Positions 59,619 through 64,000 of a stretch of 64,000 bases of DNA are shown piece by piece. The translations under genes were made by a program, and so were the position numbers. The DNA comes from a virus. The stretch's first letter is position 1. The number at the start of each line of letters is the position of its first letter. Location: positions 31,566 through 95,565 of IMG/VR virus record IMGVR_UViG_3300030419_006954; one strand, written 5' to 3'. The notes under the pieces were generated by a model. That model was not told the DNA's origin. It did not search any database and worked only from the letters and a program-made list of their open reading frames with translations.

Positions 59619-61832
59619 CTAAAGTGTATTTTGACCGTAACTAAACCCGTCTGTTCCTGGGTATCCCCCGAATCTTGGATAGGGAGAAGTAGGGTTGTCG
59701 ATTAGTGTAAGCTCTGTATCCTCGTATGATTCGGTAATTGCCTCAAATTCTCCACTCCCTGAAAGGTGATACCCTCCTGTGTGGATATCTACTAGTCCAT
59801 TAGCAATACTTGAGTCTCCTGTTGTTCCATCCCACCATGCCACTAAACTATTTTGCGCGTATAACATCGGGGCGGTTCCGTCTGGTGTTCCATCTCCAGT
59901 TCCACCCGTTAGGGTTGACCATATACCCGTGCATTCTTCATAGGGTCTAGGCACATGGTCAAAATACTGCTTCCCTTCGTCCTGAGATGTTATGGAGGTC
60001 GGACTCTTGAATAAAAAGTCCAATTCTTCATCGCTAAGGGCTCTGTTCCACAAAGCCCACGGGCCTAACGCTCCGTTTATCGAAGGTTTTTCCATAAAGA
60101 TATTTAAGGCCCCGTTAGTATACCCATTTAGCCCATAATAATGGTTAGAGGCACCCAACCTAAAATATTCAGGCAAACCATTGTTTTTTGGGTCGGCTGA
60201 CCCATCATCTCTCGTAAATACCGCAGGGTCTGCGTTTCTTTCCGCGATACTCGCGAAGTCACCCAACCCTTCCTCAATTGGATCTGGATTTGCGTTCTGT
60301 GTCCAACCATCTAGCCAAGTGGGTGAAAGTGTAGTTTGCACCTCAGATGGTCTCGCAAAAATTTCAAGGTGAGTATCTCTGTCGATACCCTCTCCGTTAA
60401 GAAAACTCTCTATCCCTGTGCTGTGTCTGGTCACATATTGCTTCCAGTCTCGTTGACTACTACCAATTTCCTGCAAATAAGCTAAAGATTGGTTCCTATA
60501 AGTGTTATCTATTGGGTCATTAGATGTCGGACTCATTAAATATCCCATATGATAAGCGTGTATTTCCGTTCCTGGCCAAGCTGGGTCATCTGGATAGGCA
60601 GCGTCAGCAAACACATCAGCTCCGATATTTATATGCCGACAAGTGGGCCATACTCCGTCAGATCTTGAGGAGGTGGATAAAACCGAGGCCCCATAAGCAG
60701 TATTCATGTTAAGGTTAGCCCACCCCACTATCGTAAATGCCCCTGTCAAGTAACCTGTGATTTGCCCCCCCGTCGCTTGGAAAAACCCTGTATGTTGCGG
60801 CGATGAATAGCCGTCCCACGTTTCCTCATCAGCAGGATCAGGATTAAAACCGATCCCTGAAATTTTTACTGCGTTAAAACTGTTTGTGACAGGCGCTTCT
60901 CCCTGAAAGCCAACTAAATTAAAACTATTAAATCTTTTTTGACAGGCGGGAAATTTTTTCGTGCATCCATCTTTTTGCCAATAAGTGGGATTTCCTTCTG
61001 GTGATTGGGCACTATTACCGCTTACGCAAACATAGACGGTTTTAAGAGGTTGTCCGTATTCGGCGGTATTGGTAGAGACTACAATAGAAGGGCTATTAAT
61101 AAACACAATATCCCCCCTTTGATAAGTGTGCGAAGCGTTCCACTCATAGCTAGGATCGTCTAGAGAAAATATTGGAGCGTTATTAGAGGACATATTAGGA
61201 ACTACTCCTGACCCAGCAGGATCGACAAACGGTGAACCATCATCCCTTTCTATGGGTATTCCTTTATATTGACATCCCTCCCCCCTATATTGCCAATAAC
61301 AAAACTTAGCTACTACCCCCCGCGAATTAACGCTAAAATTCTCTAAATCGAGCGGAGAATTTAATTCAAATTCCACAAACACCTTGGACTCTTGGACCTT
61401 CCTGCCCATAATCCACTTTTCTTCTGTGAGTTCGGCGGTTGGGTCTGCTCGACCAAAAGGGTTCCCTCCGTCGAAATTCTCATCATCTAAAAATTTTACC
61501 GAAACTCTTTTTCTTATGATTTTAGCATTAATTAAATCCTTGTGGTTTTGAAGAATATTGGTAATAATATTGTTCGTATTAGCTACGCGGATTGTGGGGC
61601 GTGGTAATTTTCCATCTCCAAGGATATCAAACCCCTCAGTCTCCATGGCTATGGGCAGATACTGAACTCCTTGCCAAATTATTGATTTATCAAAATTAGT
61701 TCCCCCATGAAACCCCAAAAAATCACTAGGTTTATTAATGCGGTCGGGAAAAACTTTAAACAATTCTAATATCGCCGTGGGCTGTAAATCTAATAGACTA
61801 GTAGCTACTTTGTTTTGTCCTTCTGCCGCCAT
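59619..61832 (-). CDS. Minor tail protein gpL-like with inserted modules and Fe-S cysteine set
   Basis: A 737-residue product, about three times lambda gpL. The first 190 residues fit gpL ('VSVKFLDDENF', 'EEKWIMGRKVQESKVFVEFELNSPLDLEN', 'AKFCYWQYRGEGCQYKG'). C178-x8-C187 and C290-x6-C297 ('DGCTKKFPACQKRF') match the spacing of the four cysteines that bind a [4Fe-4S] cluster in lambda gpL as I recall it. About 100 residues, including a CBM5/12-like module ('W-NASHTYQRGDIV...VYVC...P-x-YW'), lie between the pairs. A LamG-like domain follows (residues ~340-620). It probably gives surface-binding ability to the tail tip. Confidence 0.8.
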   Translation of the reverse strand: MAAEGQNKVATSLLDLQPTAILELFKVFPDRINKPSDFLGFHGGTNFDKSIIWQGVQYLPIAMETEGFDILGDGKLPRPTIRVANTNNIITNILQNHKDLINAKIIRKRVSVKFLDDENFDGGNPFGRADPTAELTEEKWIMGRKVQESKVFVEFELNSPLDLENFSVNSRGVVAKFCYWQYRGEGCQYKGIPIERDDGSPFVDPAGSGVVPNMSSNNAPIFSLDDPSYEWNASHTYQRGDIVFINSPSIVVSTNTAEYGQPLKTVYVCVSGNSAQSPEGNPTYWQKDGCTKKFPACQKRFNSFNLVGFQGEAPVTNSFNAVKISGIGFNPDPADEETWDGYSSPQHTGFFQATGGQITGYLTGAFTIVGWANLNMNTAYGASVLSTSSRSDGVWPTCRHINIGADVFADAAYPDDPAWPGTEIHAYHMGYLMSPTSNDPIDNTYRNQSLAYLQEIGSSQRDWKQYVTRHSTGIESFLNGEGIDRDTHLEIFARPSEVQTTLSPTWLDGWTQNANPDPIEEGLGDFASIAERNADPAVFTRDDGSADPKNNGLPEYFRLGASNHYYGLNGYTNGALNIFMEKPSINGALGPWALWNRALSDEELDFLFKSPTSITSQDEGKQYFDHVPRPYEECTGIWSTLTGGTGDGTPDGTAPMLYAQNSLVAWWDGTTGDSSIANGLVDIHTGGYHLSGSGEFEAITESYEDTELTLIDNPTSPYPRFGGYPGTDGFSYGQNTL

Positions 61833-61872
61833 ATTTAAGTTTACACTTTATTGTATATAATAATATAAAGAA
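61833..61872. promoter_or_regulatory. Short divergent promoter region
   Basis: A 40-base AT-rich gap between the gpL-like gene (minus) and the plus-strand gene at 61873. TTTACA (61840-61845) with TATAAA (61864-61869) 18 bases later is a possible plus-strand promoter; the minus strand holds AT-rich -10-like choices but no clear -35. Confidence 0.35.
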
Positions 61873-62586
61873 GTGAAAATTACACATCTAAAAGACCCAA
61901 TATCAGCTTGGCCTTATTTTCATTCTTTTTGTATTCGATCTAAACCTTACGACTTTTGTGACATTGGATCTTCGACACTGCGAGAAAGAGAAATAAAAAA
62001 ATCCTTTGATAATTTTTCTTCCACTTGCGATGTTTATTCTGCGGAAGAGGGTAATAAAGTTGTGGGTTTTGTTTTTATAAAAAAAGAAGAGAATTGCTTA
62101 GATGTAAGCTTTCTTTTTGGCGTCAGAAAAAACTTCACTAGCCCCAAATTAATTCAAGGGGCGCATAAAATATTTGAGATCGCCTTACAAAACCATAATA
62201 AGAATTATTTAAAAAGCGAGATCAGGCGCAATTATAAAGTAGACTCTTATAAAAAATGGATAGAGAGATACGATAAAAACGCTATAATCTTTAACGATAA
62301 GGAAAATACTGTAGTTTGGTGTAAATCAGAGAAAATGAGTGTAATATTTAAAGTTGTTGGAACAAATAAGACAACAAAACATTTAATGGGCAAAGAAGCT
62401 TCGTTAGGTTATACCCGTAAGGGGCCGCGCCATGTGGTGCGGGAGCTTTTTTTCGGAGATGAACGTTATATTTTAGATGAAAAAAGCGTTGACTTCCTTC
62501 CAGACTGTGTTTTAATTCACGGGCTGTTGTCAGACGATAAAGAAAACGTCGGAAGAGTAGCACTTAAATTCGAACCACAAAAATGA
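61873..62586 (+). CDS. GNAT-like protein with extra C-terminal domain
   Basis: A 237-residue product (GTG start, AAAGAAG just upstream). Residues ~60-140 look GNAT-like ('NKVVGFVFIKKEENCLDVSFLFGVRKNFTSPKLI', then 'SEIRRNYKVDSYKKWIERY', like the end of the fold). The acetyl-CoA loop is weak. A second, unrecognised domain occupies residues ~155-237. First gene of the right-hand plus block. Confidence 0.5.
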   Translation: MKITHLKDPISAWPYFHSFCIRSKPYDFCDIGSSTLREREIKKSFDNFSSTCDVYSAEEGNKVVGFVFIKKEENCLDVSFLFGVRKNFTSPKLIQGAHKIFEIALQNHNKNYLKSEIRRNYKVDSYKKWIERYDKNAIIFNDKENTVVWCKSEKMSVIFKVVGTNKTTKHLMGKEASLGYTRKGPRHVVRELFFGDERYILDEKSVDFLPDCVLIHGLLSDDKENVGRVALKFEPQK

Positions 62587-62786
62587 GCGAAAAAGCAGTT
62601 ATTTATAGGGTCTACACCCGCAAGGGTCAATTTCACCATTGTTACAGTTCTGCCTTGGAAGGGGCATTAGACTGGGCGATTGATTGCGCCAAAGTAGTTG
62701 GCGGTTCCGTCAGGGAGGTTTCTCCCGAAGGGGTAGAAGAAGAAATATACGCTTGTTCCAAAGAAGCACATGCTGGGACTAATTAA
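62583..62786 (+). CDS. Small unknown protein
   Basis: The 67-residue product 'AVIYRVYTRKGQFHHCYSSALEGALDWAIDCAK' then 'GGSVREVSPEG' looks like a compact alpha/beta protein. It overlaps the gene before by four bases and the next one by 17. No family recognised; location in front of a possible spanin pair suggests the lysis region. Confidence 0.5.
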   Translation: MSEKAVIYRVYTRKGQFHHCYSSALEGALDWAIDCAKVVGGSVREVSPEGVEEEIYACSKEAHAGTN

Positions 62787-63024
62787 ATCTCTTATAAAAT
62801 CTGTAGAGCTTTTTTTAACTTTAAAAAACAAAAAGTTCTATTATGATTTACATAAAGAACACAGAAGAGCAGAAGATGAACTTATCAAAGAAATTGAAAA
62901 GCTTAGGGATAGGGGGGGCAACAATAATGCTGATCGGGCTGACCTCTTGCGGAAGCGGCTCCTTTCCGAACGTCAGCAATTTGAACATTTATCAGCCTTC
63001 TACTCTAAGACTGAAGAAGAATAG
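62770..63024 (+). CDS. Possible inner-membrane spanin-like coiled-coil protein
   Basis: An 84-residue product with a hydrophobic, amphipathic N-terminal helix (MLGLIKSLIKSVELFLTL) and a charged coiled coil ('YYDLHKEHRRAEDELIKEIEKLRD', then 'DLLRKRLLSERQQFEHL'). A classical single membrane helix is not clear, which is the main doubt. A lipoprotein gene is nested in another frame in its second half, the arrangement of Rz/Rz1 spanins. Confidence 0.5.
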   Translation: MLGLIKSLIKSVELFLTLKNKKFYYDLHKEHRRAEDELIKEIEKLRDRGGNNNADRADLLRKRLLSERQQFEHLSAFYSKTEEE

Positions 63025-63154
63025 TCCGATTCAAACAAAAGATGGTATTTACACCCCCCAAACTGATGAGGTATGGCATTCCGATGCGCGGTATCGTGAT
63101 CTAGAGAGGGAAGTATATTTTTTACCGAGACATCAAATATTAAGAGACAAATGA
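62876..63154 (+). CDS. Small outer-membrane lipoprotein (Rz1-like o-spanin candidate)
   Basis: A 92-residue product from the ATG at 62876 with AGAAG upstream (an in-frame ATG at 62843 is less likely). Its N-terminus is a lipoprotein signal: 'KKLKSLGIGGATIMLIGLTSC', lipobox L-T-S-C with Cys25 as the lipid-bearing residue. The mature part is short with a Pro/Asn-rich start. It begins inside the coiled-coil gene in the +1 frame and extends past it. Together they could join inner and outer membranes in lysis. A lipoprotein implies a host with an outer membrane, or a Gram-positive surface anchor. Confidence 0.6.
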   Translation: MNLSKKLKSLGIGGATIMLIGLTSCGSGSFPNVSNLNIYQPSTLRLKKNSPIQTKDGIYTPQTDEVWHSDARYRDLEREVYFLPRHQILRDK

Positions 63155-64000
63155 GCACCCCTTACGTCTTTATCCCCTCTAAAGAAGAAGCAAGGGCTGA
63201 AATAATCGCAGCTAAAGAAGCACTTGAGAAATATGGCATTGATGATTGGCGCACTTCCATTCATCCAGAGGAGCCAATTGATTGGGCTGCTTATTTCGAG
63301 GCTGCTCAGAAGCAATTAAACAAGTCAGGGAGTGGTCAACATGGGGGGACTATTTTGTTGAGTGACTGGTATCCATTGAAAAGAACTCTTGTTTTAGATA
63401 GTCATGTAGAATTAAAAGGTGCATTTAGAGCAAAGCACCATCTTGGAAGCTCTTGTGGTTTTCTGGCCGAGGAGGGATTCGAAGGTGAATGGGTTCTTGA
63501 GTGGAAACAACCAAAGAAAACTGCATTTTACAGCAACTTTGGAGCAGGGTTACGCAATATCCATATCAAATCACGCAATGGTATTAATGGAGTTTATTTT
63601 CGTGGCGCTCAACAGTCTGCGGGAGTAGATAATTTAGTTGTGCGTGGATTTGGCGAGGGGGCGATTGGGGTCAGGCTTGGAGGGGACACCTATTCGGTTC
63701 GTGATGTATTTAGCGATGCGACTTCTGACCCTGGATCATTTCCGAGGGATGGGGCGGTGGCGTATGAGCTTGGATCAAACAGGGTATATTCCCTCAGATT
63801 GGAGAACATAACATCCCACAATTGCGAGACAGGACTTAAGTGGGGAGATGCTCATCAAATAACCATTGAAAATTATGAGACAGAGTTGACCACGACCCCA
63901 TTAGTATGCACATATGATGCGCGAGGAATAAATATTAGAAACGGCTGCTTCCGTCACACAAAAAACCTCCTCAAATTGGAGAAAATCCGTTGGCCTTCCG
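63151..64000 (+). CDS. Right-handed beta-helix tailspike-like protein, 3' end outside window
   Basis: The frame from ATG 63151 stays open to the right edge (283 codons visible). A helical N-terminus ('VFIPSKEEARAEIIAAKEALEKYG') leads to 'GGTILLSDWYPLKRTLVLDSHVELKGA', the usual start of a Pectate_lyase_3/right-handed beta-helix domain, followed by repeated short strands ('GLRNIHIKSRNGINGVYF', 'VDNLVVRGFGEGAIGVRLGG', 'LRLENITSHNCETGLKWG'). Such proteins are often polysaccharide-degrading tailspikes. The ATGA overlap with the lipoprotein stop shows one operon. Catalytic residues cannot be judged. Confidence 0.7.
   Translation, partial: MSTPYVFIPSKEEARAEIIAAKEALEKYGIDDWRTSIHPEEPIDWAAYFEAAQKQLNKSGSGQHGGTILLSDWYPLKRTLVLDSHVELKGAFRAKHHLGSSCGFLAEEGFEGEWVLEWKQPKKTAFYSNFGAGLRNIHIKSRNGINGVYFRGAQQSAGVDNLVVRGFGEGAIGVRLGGDTYSVRDVFSDATSDPGSFPRDGAVAYELGSNRVYSLRLENITSHNCETGLKWGDAHQITIENYETELTTTPLVCTYDARGINIRNGCFRHTKNLLKLEKIRWPS

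Noticed and set aside
61856-61861. TATAAT at 61856-61861 as the -10 box paired with TTTACA at 61840
   Set aside because: The spacer would be only 10 bases; the TATAAA 18 bases away fits better, and overall the promoter call there stays weak.
1-64000. tRNA genes, integrase, attachment sites and insertion sequences
   Set aside because: The largest gap is about 214 bases (7057-7270) and holds promoters and dyads; no cloverleaf, recombinase motif or terminal inverted repeats were seen.

Overview
This window is a fragment of a large tailed double-stranded DNA phage genome, very probably assembled from an aquatic sample. Genes are packed end to end with 1-20 base overlaps, they run in long single-strand blocks, and there are no host housekeeping genes, rRNA or tRNA. 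The tail modules match lambda-like siphovirus tails: tape measure, gpM-, gpL-, gpK-, gpI- and gpJ-like proteins. The replication and regulatory genes instead recall large myoviruses: a RecA/UvsX-type recombinase, DnaB helicase, TOPRIM primase, its own sigma factor, class I ribonucleotide reductase, Hsp20 and a ClpA/C-type unfoldase. The host cannot be named. Four candidate promoters follow the TTGACA/TATAAT pattern with short 15-16 base spacers, and few genes show a Shine-Dalgarno sequence.

Layout. (1) 1-4270, plus: the C-terminal part of the tape-measure protein, then three minor tail proteins, two of which look like distant paralogues. (2) 4267-7056, minus: FmdB-like protein, Hsp20, a glycosyltransferase, SSB and a sigma factor. 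(3) 7057-7270: a divergent control region with a consensus promoter, tandem dyads and direct repeats. (4) 7271-10321, plus: nrdB, nrdA and an unknown gene. (5) 10353-27151, plus: a 22-gene glycan island with glycosyltransferases, GDP-mannose dehydratase, GDP-fucose synthase, a UDP-sugar-epimerase-like protein, a TagD-like cytidylyltransferase, two aminotransferases, a radical SAM/SPASM enzyme, methyltransferases, a cupin and a 2OG oxygenase. (6) 27151-39180, plus: the replication operon, ending in a three-gene DNA polymerase III set (degenerate PHP domain, DEDDh exonuclease, catalytic core) and a ClpA/C-like ATPase. (7) 39191-39415: a small gene with its own consensus promoter and a strong GAAA-loop terminator. 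(8) 39505-46823, plus: assorted accessory genes including a kinase-fold protein, a zinc-ribbon glycosyltransferase and a possible single-strand annealing protein. (9) 46816-61832, minus: the tail-tip and fibre block, read leftward as L, K, I, J, giant fibre, AbfB-like fibre and a small acidic protein. (10) 61873-64000, plus: a GNAT-like gene, a possible overlapping spanin pair and the start of a beta-helix tailspike that runs off the window.

How it fits together. The phage appears to make its own dNTPs and most of a replisome around an unusual split polymerase. It carries enough sugar-nucleotide and transferase genes to build or alter a glycan, probably a fucose-containing one, on its virion or its host's surface. 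Its sigma factor is read from a divergent promoter that looks operator-controlled. The most distinctive features are the PHP/exonuclease/polymerase gene order, which matches the internal order of PolC, the large AT-rich glycan island, the phage Clp unfoldase with a ClpP-type loop, and the insulated small gene at 39191. All family assignments come from reading motifs by eye; no database search was run.
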